A DNA stretch of 64,000 nucleotides from NCBI GenBank assembly GCA_034336665.1, contig JAPFBE010000002.1, forward strand, positions 39,163,406-39,227,405, written 5' to 3'. Under the pieces are notes generated by a model. The model did not search any database. It had not been told where the DNA came from and worked only from the letters and a program-made list of their open reading frames with translations. The stretch comes from Luscinia megarhynchos (lineage: Eukaryota > Chordata > Aves > Passeriformes > Turdidae). Shown one piece after another: positions 50,465 through 62,900 of this stretch. Numbering within the stretch: position 1 is the stretch's first letter; every line of letters starts with the position of its first letter. The position numbers and the translations under genes are program-made.

Positions 50465-53400
50465 AGTAGGAACATTAACAGATAAGAATATGATTTGTTT
50501 TTACTGAGGACCACCGGAAATTTAATGCAAAGAAAAATCTCTGAGACTTTCAGCTCTTTTCATGAGGTCGATTTTGGTTACAACCTGCACATTAAAAACA
50601 GAGACTAAATAATGCCTGTGCCATGACCTTCACAGTGGTTTTGGTGGATGCTGCAGATATTATGAGGCATCAGCCATAGGAGACATTTAACAAACACACT
50701 TGAACTTTTAAATGTTTAAATAGGAGCCATGAATAAACTCTTAGCATTAACCTACATTTGTTTTTTAATATAGGTCTTAAATGTAAAAAAAATTATGGGA
50801 AAACATTTTATTTCTAGATATAGTTTGTGAGCCTGAAGGCATATTTTATGACTATCACACTCTTCCATTACTGATTCTGATAATGAGATCTACTCAAAAA
50901 TAGAAAAGAGGCTTCATTAAGAAATGAAAAAATATTTAAAAACTGTGCTCTTGGAAATATCCTGGTATACTTCAAAATACAAGAAAATCTCCTTATCATT
51001 CTGACATCTTGTTCTTTTTACACATGGCATATTAGTGAGGAAAATTTTTAACTAGTATCTTATGACATCTTGTTAACTGTTCTTCTTTTCACTAATATGA
51101 AATGGCATATGTACAGCATCTGCAAATACTCAAGAATCCCAAGTAAGTAGAAAATTATCACAGCAACACTTCATTTCTCAGTATTTTTTCTGGGTGATGG
51201 CCATGTTTGAAGGGCTGGAAAGAGGTCTACCTTTCCATCTTATCAACTCTTATGGCTACATTTATCATCATCACCAATTTCTGATTTAACTGTAAATACT
51301 TTAGCTACAGTCTTGTATATACTGCATTGTTGTGGGAAAAATAAGCAAGGATGGGATCAATGAGGCAAATTTGGGATTAGGAAAATAATACTGTGTTTCA
51401 AGGAGCATTAAAATATGTTTAGATTAGTAATGGATTAACATTGTAAAAACTGAAAACCCATTGTTGTTAATCTCTTTGAACAAGACTGAGCTATTCTAAG
51501 CCAACACTGAACAAAGTTTTCATTTGTGGAATGAGGCAGGAGTTTTCAACTTTTCTTTTGCTAAAATCCAGATTAAAAAAGAAAAAAAATCACAGTTGAT
51601 ATATTTGTTTCAGCAAAGATTTCCTCAAGGCTTGGGTAGTTTCATGTTGAGAGAACGATAGGAGAGAAAATACCAGCTATGGAATAATCTAATGAGAAAC
51701 TGCACCTGGAAAGTGGACAGGAAAAATAAAATAATATGGTTTTATCCTGGGATAAAATATGTCACATGGTGCAATGCCACCCACTTAAATTGAAGCTATA
51801 TCTGCAGTCCAAACAACAATCATTCAAATTAAACGCTAGAGAAATAGCAGTGCAGCTGATTTACAAACTATTTTTCAAAGGGTGTCTATTCACAAGACAT
51901 TTATGAATTAGAAATAACTTGCATATTTTGAGGAGTCTGGTATTACTATTAAACTAAATTGCATCAAAGATCAGACCAAAATGAACTCTGCAATTCTTGA
52001 AGCACTCTGTTTTTATATCCAATTGTTTCATTTCTGTAGAAGATACACTAAATTGAAAGGGAGAAATAAATGTAAAGATGTTTTTGGTCTCTGCCCTTTT
52101 GCTGGTGACCCTGGGCAGTAACCAGCAGAGACCCACTGCACCTGCAAGATCTTTCAGATTCCTACTCCATTAGAAGGACTACTTCAAGCCTCCTAATGTC
52201 CCATATTTAGTTTTTATGTAAGAAAATTGGAGTTGGAAGTGAAATAACCATGAGGACACGCACTGCTCTGGGAAGGGACTGGCGAGCACAAATACAGGTG
52301 TTAGGAAAGTGGTTTGACAAGCCTGGAGGGTGGAAGGGAGAAGAAAAAGATGAAATAATAATATTTTAGCAAGAACATGCTGTTAGAAAAGGCATTCAAC
52401 AGTGTATTTTTTTAGTTTTTTTGTTTTCTTGATTTTTAGTATCTCACTTTCTTGCCTTATTGTACAAGGACTTCTCTTTTAAAGAAGTTGTCCCATGTTG
52501 TCCAAAGAATACACATGCAAACACAGATACACAGAGAAACAGGTATATTGGAAAAGCTATTTTACTTAAAATTGAGCTACAGAAACATGCTTTCATAGCA
52601 ATTATAGCTGTCTCTGACATACTGTGCAGTGCTCCATCTAATTTGTGGGCATTGAAGTCATACAGCCACTAGCTCCACATGAGCAGTGTCCCTGGGCTGC
52701 AGTACAGCAGTTTGCTCCAGTGCCACTTATTTCTTTGCCTGGAAACATAGGGGATAAAAGACTAACCTTAAGATGATAGTGCAAGTCAATAGTAAGGTCC
52801 TGAATGAAGTGGGAGACGCAGCGCTTACAGTCCCTGCTGGACAGCAGTCAATATCAGACATCACACTTAAACTGTCACAATTTGACCTGACAATCCTTTT
52901 TCAGAAGGAGCAGAAATAGAGCTAGCCAAGTTACCTTTCATTTCTGAAGAAGGTCACAGGCAGGTCGCTGGCAGATGGAGGTGTGTATTAAAGATGTCTG
53001 GCATGAGTATGAGCACGGACATTTGTAGCCTGCATAAACATAAATGTTAAGATGCATAAGGGACTGTTACTGTCTAGCTGGAACAGGAAAGTTAAAAGAT
53101 CTTTATAAGGAACAAAGAGAGATGTTTGCTCTGTTCATGTGAAAAAAGAAATTACTGGAAGAAAAGAAAAAAAAAGAGAGACTTATATAGTCAGCAATAT
53201 ATGTTCTAAAAATGCAATTTCCGGATTAATAACAAAGACACTGTTCTAGTTCACTAGTTCCTTTAGGACGTGCGCTTTTGACCCATGCAACATATTGTGC
53301 CCCATGGCTCTTAGCTGAACTGTGTCTTAACTGCACCTATTTTTTTTAAAATGTGTGATGTCTATTAAAACTAGCTGGTGCTTGTACCAGGACCTCAGTG

Positions 53401-54639
53401 GAAATGAAAGAGATGTCTCGGTGGACTGTCCATTGGTTAAATATTAAAGGATCAAACTTTCATATTTAAGTGTGTATGTAGTATATTATATAAAACAAAT
53501 TCCCATCTGAATATTTTAAGTTTTCTCTTTAATCTCGTGAAAGCCAGTGTTTCCACCCCCTAACTCTAATTAACCAGATAAAACAGTATTTCAAGGATAT
53601 ATCTCCTATGAAAAGAGTCAGGTTTTTCTGTGATTTTATATATATATCTTTGCTCCAAGGCACTTATTAATTTACTTAAAAGTCCATGCATCATTTCACA
53701 GATTGTTTTAGCACTTGTCATCTTATCAGTCCACGTCTGAGTAAGGCACACTTGAAAAAAAATGAAGTGAAAGATTAAGTATTCCAGCATGCTCTACATT
53801 ATAAATATAACTGTCTTCTTTTTATAAATGAATTTCCATAAAAATGGAGCATCAGAGAAGAGTGAGAGGTGATGGAACACAGCAAAAGATGGTGGGCTTG
53901 ACAAATGCAGCTGGGGAGGGAATCTGAGGCAGCAGCAGGTTACATACAGCTGGAAATCCTTTATCCCCCTGCAGCTGCAATACTACTTGGTTCCACTATT
54001 TCATTTCTCACACCAGGGAGCTGGAGAAGCAAGTGCTCTGCGAGGGCAGAGGAGAGTGGGGGCTGAGGGCTGATGCCCTGCCCTACCCCAACAAGGAGAT
54101 TAGAGCTACCTGGTGATGGTAACCCACAGTCTCCATCACCATGATGTGTGCCCACACTCAGGGCAAGAGTGTCCTGCCCTTGAATTATCACCGTAGACTG
54201 CAAAGAGAAAACAGGCTCTTCAGGTTAGTGAAACTGAGGCCCAGAACCCCAAAGACCATTCTTCAGCATCCCCATACACACACACATCCTACTGAAGTGC
54301 TCAAAATCTCTGGCGAGCTGCCACTGGCACAGGATGGGTGTTTAAATCCTGTAGCTGGCTGACCAGTGACCACACACTACCCAGCCTAAATGCTGAGGTC
54401 AATCTGGGTATTTACAGTGGCTGAGATCCCTGCCTCAGCCCAAACTTGGGTTTTAGGCTAAATCAAATTCTAATCTCCAAGTCAAGGGCTTGAGTGTCAC
54501 TTTCCTATCTGTCAAGTGAGGTCTCTAATCATGGGCTGTCTGCTCTCTTGCAATCTACATGTCATAATTTGTAGACAGTGGGACAGCCTCAACAGGAGAC
54601 CTGGTTGGTCTGCAATGAACTGTGCAACTCTCTGGCTCT
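50465..54639. other. Mostly AT-rich unique DNA
   Basis: About 4.2 kb without a recognised gene. GC-richer pieces lie at 52690-52990 and 53870-54400. A (CA)6 run lies near 54274-54286. Short MIR-like wording (aaactgaggcccagaa near 54230; tttcctatctgtcaagtgagg near 54500) is too brief to call a SINE. Confidence 0.5.
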
Positions 54640-54740
54640 AAAATCAACATGACTGCATCAGATCATCCAGGTGAATTGGCCCTGGTCAGGCAGTTTGACT
54701 AGATGATCCTTCTAGGTCACTTCCAACTGAGAATACTTCT
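54640..54740 (+). mobile_element. CR1 LINE 3'-terminal fragment, plus strand
   Basis: The terminal CR1 phrase order is kept: ggccctggtcaggcagtttg, gactagatgatccttctagg and tcacttccaactgagaatac, followed directly by ATTCT units. The 5' boundary is unclear, because the preceding DNA (54590-54640) may also belong. The tail continues into the pentamer array described next. Confidence 0.8.
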
Positions 54741-54805
54741 ATTCTATTCTATTCCATTCCATTCCATTCCATTCCATTCCATTCCATTCCATTCCATTCC
54801 ATTCC
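54736..54805. repeat. (ATTCT)2-(ATTCC)11 array grown from a CR1 tail
   Basis: After ctt, the units ATTCT x2 (54741-54750) pass into eleven perfect ATTCC units (54751-54805). The opposite strand reads (GGAAT)n. The array starts exactly where a CR1 element would carry its own short terminal repeat, so the tail has probably seeded the microsatellite. The homogeneous ATTCC block suggests recent slippage. It also produces a meaningless repetitive frame on both strands. Confidence 0.95.
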
Positions 54806-57800
54806 ACCTTTTTACTTACTGTTTGCTTAGGAGTCAGATTGGGCATATCAATCCTTCTTACATATGTACAGACATCAACCAGCCCTTGAACACCAAAATA
54901 ACCAGAAAGTAGGTGGAGGTGAATGATATTTAGGTCACTCTGCAGCCACTGCAGAAACAGGTGACTATGTCTAGTCCCACTTGTCTGCTCTTCAGACACG
55001 GCCGATCTAAGCAGATCCTTGCTCTGGTGATTTCTGATTTTTTTTATTTTTTTTTTTTTTAGTAAGGAGAGAAAAAAATCACTCTTAATATTCATTGCCT
55101 GGGAAGTTTTACTTGGGTTGAGAAATCCATGAGGTCACAGGAGGAATAAAAGTTAGCTTTGCAACATTGAAGTACCTTTGAGGATCTGGGCCCAAAGGCT
55201 TAATCCTACAGCACCAAATTCAATAGGAGCTTCCTGAAGTTAGAATGGGAAATTGAGGTAAGAATGTGTTCTTTTATCATTTCTTTCCTACAGTTTCTAT
55301 AGATAAAAAGCCTTGGAGTAGCAATTCTTCTTTGATGCTTATGCTGTAAAATCAGAGTTCAAAGGGGCTGGTTTGGATCTGTACAATAGTCTGACATTTT
55401 TTCCCTTTTCTTCAGCTGCAGAATCATATAAGCAAATTAAGCAATAGAATGAATTAAAAAGAAATGCTATGAAAATGTTATTAATTTTAGTGGCTGCTTT
55501 GCTTACTAGAGAAACTTAGCTGAGGAATCAGAATTTGCCAGTTTGAGGGGAGAAGTAGAGTATGTGGATATACTACACAGGTAGAGGTATGGAGAGGCAG
55601 AAAATATAAACTGGAAAAAGAAGGATGCAGAAAGAAAAAATCCAATGTAAGAGTAGCTCATTTCAGTTACAAAGAAGAACTTTGACTTGAAAAAGTCAGG
55701 ACGAATCTTTGTCATTTTCCCTAACATGCATGAAATATCCACATGTGATCTAATACGATGTTGCTTCTTTTGCTTACAGTTAAATGAAGCAAACTCAAGA
55801 TATCACTTTGGTGTACTACCTTTTCTGTGTACCTCTGTGAACAGCCAAATGGTTCAGCAGAAGCTCCAGAAAATTTTGTTACAGAAAATAATGAAGTAAT
55901 CTGCTGTTAGGAAAGTTTCATCCTGGTCTGACTCTGAAAGATCAGGTAATAGTCCTTGAAGTCTTGAACTGAAATCTAATGTAATTGGATGTTCATACTC
56001 TATGTAGAAACCACTGTATTTCTCTGTCTAGCTCTAAGCTCTTGGTGTCAACGTTATCTCAGACCAAGGGAAACTGTGTGTGAAGCATTTTCTGCACAAG
56101 AAAATACTTTTATCAAGTTTAAAAATTGTTGCTTCTCAGTTTTATGGCAGTACTGTTTTCTCTCGTATCATGTTATCAGCAATTTTGTCCACTTAACTGC
56201 AGTTGAATTACTCTACTAAGGGAGGGATCAGAGAGTGGTCACACTGGCACTCATTGTTTTTGTTTTTTTTTTTTTCTTCTTTTTCTCTTAGTAATGACCA
56301 CATTTTTAGAGAAGGAACAGTTTTGCAGAAACCCAGATATGGTCATCCTTGGGTACTTCAGTCCAAACTATACAGTGCTGTATATTACAAATACTAAGGG
56401 CAAGTTTGGGACTATCCTTTTGGAAATACTGAGTATGCAAGTTAAGAGAGGCTTTGAATAATTGTACTGCTCTGAGGCAGCCCCTCAAGATTTATTTAAG
56501 TTCTTGTTATCTTTTGATAAGACCATAATAACCAAAATGTGGAATTATTGTTTTCATATACAGTACACTTAAAAATAAAAGGAAATTGTTAAAGCTTTTT
56601 ATGAATCTCCTCTAAGCTTTTTTTTTTTTAATAGCTAGTTTTCTCAGATATTTCCAACTTCTCTAAGGACACAAGATCAATCCTTTGAAATTTTGGGGCA
56701 TTTTTCTTTTGGAAAGACAGACAGCAATCAGATTTGTAAGCATAAGCCATGCTGCTTGCCTAACTATGAACTTAAAAGCTCCCTCCCACAATTGAATAAA
56801 ATATTGGTAATTTATTATGAATATTCAGTTTGAATGTTGTCTTTCTGGACTCACACAAAGTTTTCCATAAAGAAAAACTGGGGATTTTAATGAGCTCTCC
56901 CAACTTCTTAACAACATGAAAAGTATCACTAGCAGATTAATAGCTGGAATGCAACTGGAAGTTCCCTCTGCCCTTCAGTAATTTAACTGGGATTTTTACT
57001 AATCTTTAGCAGTTTAAAACTGCTATGCAGCCAATAGCATACAGCTAGAATTAGTAAAACCTATGAAGAAATTCCACACTCTGTGATACACATAATAAGC
57101 TTACACAGATTTGGCTTAGAATAAGTTGTTAATTGACAGCATATGACTGCCTAAAATCACACAGCTGCTTTGCAAACCATTCAGACAAGCAGTTCTAAAT
57201 TAATACACATCTAATTCATTATTTATGTAACAAATTATCTCCTTTCACAGTTAACAATAAGGAAAAGCTTTTCCAAATGGGTCATCACTGTAGCTGGCCA
57301 TGGACTTACGTGGGATGTGATTTTCAAGGACTGGAGAGAGCTGGCAACTGCTTAGGAAAAAAACGAGTTCATATTGGGGCTGGTCCTCATCTCACATCTC
57401 AAAAGGAAAGGAGCATAAATAAATAAATATTTTTCCAACTGCTTAGCTATATTTATTTTCCACTGCCTCCCTGCCTACAGCAACACGGATGTCCCTTGAG
57501 CTCTTGAACCTGTTTATTTCCCATCCGCTACCTGTCCAATTGAAGCAGCACTAATTATCCCAGAAGGCTTTGCTGCTGCCAGTTAAGGCAGAAAAAGCAC
57601 TCAAAGCCTTCTAGAGATGCACCAGGGCCATGGCAGGCAACAGGTGGTGGAGCTCCTGGTGAGACACATCTAAAACGTGGAGCCACATCCCGGAGCTGGG
57701 GAGGAGCAGGGGTAGAACATAAGAGGCAGCAGCATCTGAGAAGCTCATTATTACAGACACATGAACTTCTGACCTAATTAAAGTTAGATCTATTTCTTTT

Positions 57801-59685
57801 CTGTGTGTAATTTATATTGCTTTGTTCCTGGTCTTGCTGAAAGGAGATACCCTCCATAATTGGTATGTATCTTCCAAGATTGTTTTCCACAGTTCCACTG
57901 CTTTTCATTAGGAACATTTTTCATAGCTCATAGCTTTTCCTGTTCTCTGCAGACCCTTCCAGATTTGCAGTTCTGAAGGAGAATCCTGCAATTCAAAAGA
58001 TTGCAGATTCAGATATATGGTCTTCCTGTGCAATGAAGAACTGACACCTTGGGGTTCTGCTGCAAGCCACATGCCTCATGAGCACTCTGAGTGCTAAATC
58101 AGATAATTTTATAGGACTAAGAATAAAAAGACCTTTAATGACAAATAGTAAAATGTTTATTGAAAATTGTAAAAACTCCTTCCCATTTAACAATTCATGT
58201 AAATTGTGGAAAATGTAAAAGCTATTCCACTTACTGTCTCTGTGTCCACATAGCACCCATACAAACCATGGCATGATGTTCAGGCAGATGTAGGTGATGT
58301 GCCAGAACTTAACCTACCCATGAGCAAAGACATTAAGAAAGAACAAATCTTTCCATCTTCCCTACTTCCCCTCAAGCACAGGGACAGGGCAGACACAAAG
58401 GGGGTATTAAAGCACTCCTAGCATAGCAGTGTCACATTTTTATGTCCTCTGGGCTCTGAATAAAAAAGGGGAAGAGAAGATGCTCCTATTGGGGCAGCAA
58501 CTCGCGGCCTTTGCTCTCAATCTGACAAGAGCCAAATATGGGATGAAGTGTGTGACAAAAGAGAGGCACAAAAGTATTCATGCAGGAAACTTGCAATGTT
58601 CTGGGATTCACTCCCTTCATATAAATAATTCATTCTGTAGCTGGAGACTCTGTTTATGACATGTGTAAGATTGGCAGTAAAATATAAGATGGACCATGTG
58701 ATTGTAGAGCTAGTAGAAAAATGAGAATTCAAGTTCAGGGAAAAAAAAATAAGTGGGAGATTTTGAATTTGTGTTTATTCCATATTGAAAAAGAACAAGA
58801 GACTTTGAAACATTTTTTCCTTGATGTAAAACAAAAAAAAAGAGCTATTCTCAGAATAGCAATATTGGAGGCACTCATGTGAAATGAAATACTTGCTCCA
58901 CAGTGAAATTCCTTTTGTCTGATGCAGACAGGAACTTGCACCTGTGGCTTCCACGTCCCAGTTCAACAGTCACTTGGGGAATAGTTTCTGCTTGTCTCTC
59001 TCATTTGGATCAAAAATTTAATCCAAGTCCATGAGAAAAATTCTGCAATTAAAACACTTCCGGAAAAAGATTTCAGTTTGATGGATCTGGTATTTTGAAA
59101 TGAAAAAGAATAATTTTCAATATTACATGTGCAGATACACATGCAGCATTTTTTTCTCTGTCCTCTCTTTAGCTCAAAGGTATTTTTAACACTTCATAAA
59201 AATTGTTCCAAGGACAAAATTAAAAATTAAGAATTTTTTCTTAGTTCCTGTTATTGCTAGTGTTTATAATAGCACTGCGTTATTTTCCTTCCTCTTCTGA
59301 ATATTTTTAAAAATGCTGTTTGTCAAAATGAAGGTTCTTACTAAATCTGGACTACAGACTAACACTGAGAACAAATTGCTTTAAATTCTTTTATTAAAGA
59401 TGACTAGCTGTAGGAAGGACATATGGTGTCTTCAATGGAATATTATAAATTCCTTACTCTACTATGCATAGCTCTTCTCATTAAGCTTTTTGGCATCGCC
59501 CTCTCTATGATCCTGTCGTTCAGCTGAAACTTACCAATCTATAGAAAGCTGTGCTATAGCCTTTCAAAAACCCCTCAGTGATGGAGCTGAAGACTAAAGA
59601 TGCATATGAGGAAATATTTAATGAATGACATTTGAGATGCTATAATGCTCAGCTGACCATTACAGGCACCCTCTTTGCCCTATAT
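54806..59685. other. Unique DNA, no gene recognised
   Basis: About 4.9 kb. A T-run lies near 55040-55060 and another T-rich run near 56260-56285. A 17-bp palindrome AGCAGTTT-A-AAACTGCT lies at 57008-57024 in an AT-rich segment (57000-57260). (AATA)4 is at about 57413-57430. A GC-richer block at 57470-57730 is unidentified. Frames stay below 95 codons, except one 118-codon minus frame that is produced by the ATTCC array. Confidence 0.5.
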
Positions 59686-59980
59686 GAAGTATAAAAGGGG
59701 GTAGAGGGTCATAGCTGAGCTGTCCCCATTGACACTCTCAGTCCTGGTCCTGCCCTCAGTGGGATGCCTCAGTGGTGTGAGCCTTTGGCTGTTCTCTGAC
59801 TCCGTGGCCTTGGTGACATCTGCAGCAGAGGGCTGCACAGAAAAGAAGAGGAAGGTACCTGCAGGTGCAGACAAAAGTGTAGTAAACAAGAAGTGCATTG
59901 AGCAGATCAGTAGCAGAGATGTATCATGATCCACATAGAAGTCTGTAAGGCTGTGAGTTCTTACCTCAATAAATTTGTAG
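59686..59980 (+). promoter_or_regulatory. TATA-box and poly(A)-signal pair, promoter-like or LTR-like
   Basis: A consensus TATAAAAG (59690-59697), followed by a G-run, is succeeded about 270 bp later by AATAAA (59968-59973). The DNA between is GC-richer than its surroundings. This spacing would suit an LTR (TATA box to poly(A) signal) or a very short transcript. The plus frame 59729-59929 begins at a TTG, not an ATG, and its product is unrecognised. No CpG island, initiator or LTR ends were found, so chance co-occurrence is likely. Confidence 0.2.
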
Positions 59981-62579
59981 ACTGTTTCAGGTAGCTGAAA
60001 TGTGCAGTTCTCACTGTCATGTGAAATACTGGTTGGTTAATGAGAATTTGGGACAGCAAAAAAATGAAAGACTAACAGTAAAACAGGAAAACTTGAACAA
60101 ATTTGTGCTATTACCATGAAATTCAGTGACAAAGGATACTTGTCTCCCAAGCAAAGATATTTTGCATATATAATTATCTTGATATTAGGAAATACAGATG
60201 TGATTATAAAGGTAAAGCTTTTCACTCTCTTGTTGAGAAAAGAGTGAGAAACTTTTTTGCCAGAAATGCCTGAAATACTGGGACAGCTGATAAAACACTC
60301 TTCTTGCTTGACAAGCACTGAAACTCCACCGAGAATGAGAAACTAGAAAAACGTTTTCCTTAAGCCCAGAACACAAGATGCTGAAGATGGCACACAGACT
60401 TATATCATAGAGCTGAGGCTCCCAGCACCCACATTTATCTTTGGAATCACAGACGTTTGGTTAATTAGAGACAGCTCCCTACGTGAGACTCACAATATCG
60501 TCTCCCACTGCTAGGCAGTGAGCAGTGCCAGCCAAGCAGATCCTCTTCAGTGCGAGAGAAAAGCAGCTCTGTTGTCCAGGATCCTGACAGAGCATGAAAT
60601 ATCTTTTAGGAAGACAGACTGTGAGTGAGGGAACTTAAGATGGAAAAAGGCCAACAAAATTTCTATAGTTCAGCCTTTGTGAAGCAAGGAGTTGGTGACA
60701 AGAAGCTAGCAGTCTGCAGAGATGATCCGTCTCAATGTTCACCAAACTAATCTTTGCATAGTTGAGATGAGAGATAAACAGGTTAGAGATAAGCTCAGGG
60801 AGCTGCACTGAACCCAAACTGCTAAGCACTGTAATGGCAATAGATATAAAACACTGCAAATGTTGGGGGCTACCTGATTTATTCAGGGGGAAAAAAATAA
60901 AGAGTTTATGTTAAGAGTGGGTTTTGCCCTTTGAACTTTACAGAGCAACTCTGAAAACTTGTGCCACATAATTTCACAGTTATTGTTACAAAGTCAGTTC
61001 CATGAGCAGCCATTCATATTATTATATGAATTATAACATATCTCTGTATTATCAGTGTTATCTATGTTTTGTGTAGAGTTATTGCCTACGGGCAACAAAA
61101 ATACTAGGAATTTTTTATAAAATATTTTAAAAGCAATTCAACAAAATCAAGCCAGCCTTTGGCAAAATACCCTGTTGAAATGCTTCTGTGAGTATGAAGG
61201 CAAAGTCTCATTAAACAGATGCCCGACTTTTGAGCCACTGATGATCCTCTTGAGGCTGAATAACTCACCACCTCCAGACAATACTTCAGACAAACCTTCA
61301 GAGGGAAGGCAGAGAACTTTAGAGTCTGCTGTGATTGGAGTGTCTGCCCTGGCAGTAAAGGTGCTGTCACAGCTTTTGGGGACTTATCCAAGGACTTCAA
61401 GGTGGGAGGGTTCCCTGTGTTTCCAGGGAACTTCTAAGTCTCACCCAGCCTTTGAGATGGCCTGAGAAGCTGCCCTCAGCTAGGTTCTAGGTAAGCACAA
61501 AGAGTTGCCAGGAGTTAGGATGGCTCTGCATTCCATATTGTTCAAGCATAGGAAAAAGAAATGTTTTATTGTTTCCTTAAAGAAAAGACAATTTTTTTTC
61601 TCCCCTACCACAATGTATTTTTCATTTGAGCCCTGAATTATAAAGTATTGCCAGTCTTGCATAAAGTGTATGGGATATGGGGGATCTTTCTTATGGAAGT
61701 GAAATTCTGAGTTTTGGCTGCTTTGGCTGCATAAGACATTCCCCAGAGAATACTCTGCTTATCTTTAAGCTCATAGCAAGAGTGCCAAATGCAAGAAAAA
61801 TGAAGGAAGTGGGGACTGAAATTCCCTCTGTTGAGCACCTACTGTCTTCTGAGACACAGCTCCAGACATCCCCCGAGCCACTATGGAAATGCCCATGTCA
61901 AAAGGTGTGAAGGAAGCCCATGGACCTATTAAGCTGAGCTACAAGTTTGAAAATCTTGTGTTGTAAGTCCTGTCAACCTTTGATCCACCTCCACATTAGT
62001 ACTTGACTACAAACATTTGGGAGTAAAAAAAAAAATTCATAGAAATTGTGCTCTTTCCAACCAGACCCAGCTGTTCAGAGCATCTCATGCTACAAAGCCT
62101 AAAAACAGGGGTAAGAAAGAAATGTAGAAATTGCCCAGATGGAGAGCTGGCAGTTTGTGTTTGCTAACCAAAATTAGCAAACACATAGTTGGTAACTATG
62201 GCAGTCAAAAAGACAATCAAAAAAGAAGCTACTGAGAGTGCTTTGGGAAGTGAAAACATGCCATCAGCTGGCCACCGGGTACAGATTGGATGTGCTATTT
62301 ATCTCAAGTCATTTAAAAGTACCACGAAGAAGCTGAGAGACAACCCAAGAGAGAATGCTGTTGGCAATCCAGGCACTGCTAAAGCTGGGTAGAAATTCAC
62401 TAGCAAAGCCTAATTTCACTGAAAAATACTAGTCACTTTTGCCTGAAACATCTCCGTTTCGATAAAGATTTCCTTCCCATTGCCTTTATCAATAGACATT
62501 CATCACTAAAGATCATTAGTATCAGAACACCTGGTGGTTGCATTTCTCTTTTATACAACTGCCTCATGTTCCTGAGCAG
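59981..62579. other. Unique DNA, no gene recognised
   Basis: The DNA is AT-rich, with a GC-richer part at 61200-61480 carrying frames on both strands (98 codons minus, 96 plus) that match no family I know. No repeat was assigned. Confidence 0.5.
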
Positions 62580-62900
62580 ATCAGTGTGATTGCCTCATAC
62601 ACCCAGGTATTTCTGCTTCTCACTTCTTTTTAAATAACCAGGTCCTAGCAGAAATGCTTTGTCTCAGTTATTGAGTGAATTCCTGTGACTCTCCCCTATT
62701 GAATTCCATCTGATTATATCAAAATACTTTCTAGAGAAAATAATGATTCTTCTCTTTATTGACAGTTCTTCCCCATATTTTGTCATCAGTACATCTAATT
62801 ACCTCACTTCTGCTTCTTGTGACAAGACAATGAATGAAAATGCTGAATAAAAAGTATCCCAGAACCAATCCATAAGAAAGTTTTACTCTAATGCTCACTT
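62580..62900 (-). mobile_element. Ancient CR1/L3-type LINE relic (ORF2 region), minus strand
   Basis: The plus strand follows the antisense of the CR1 reverse-transcriptase region with its landmarks in order: catacacccaggtatttctg, ctattgaattccatctgatt, then ttcccc and tttgtcatcagtacatc. A block with acaatgaatgaaaatgctga and ataaaaagtatcccagaacc ends it (consensus 'tcattaatgaaaatattgaataaaactggtcccagaac'). The divergence is high and indels are many, as in the relic at 11.1 kb, so both belong to an old layer. Similar but weaker wording may continue to about 63100. Confidence 0.6.

Noticed and set aside
54200..54545. MIR-like phrases resembling a tRNA-derived SINE
   Set aside because: The two matches are short, lie too far apart and differ in relative orientation. 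No core region is recognisable.
54739..55095. 118-codon minus-strand frame with an E/W/N/G/M repeat
   Set aside because: It is a translation of the (GGAAT)n strand of the ATTCC array and has no other coding signal.
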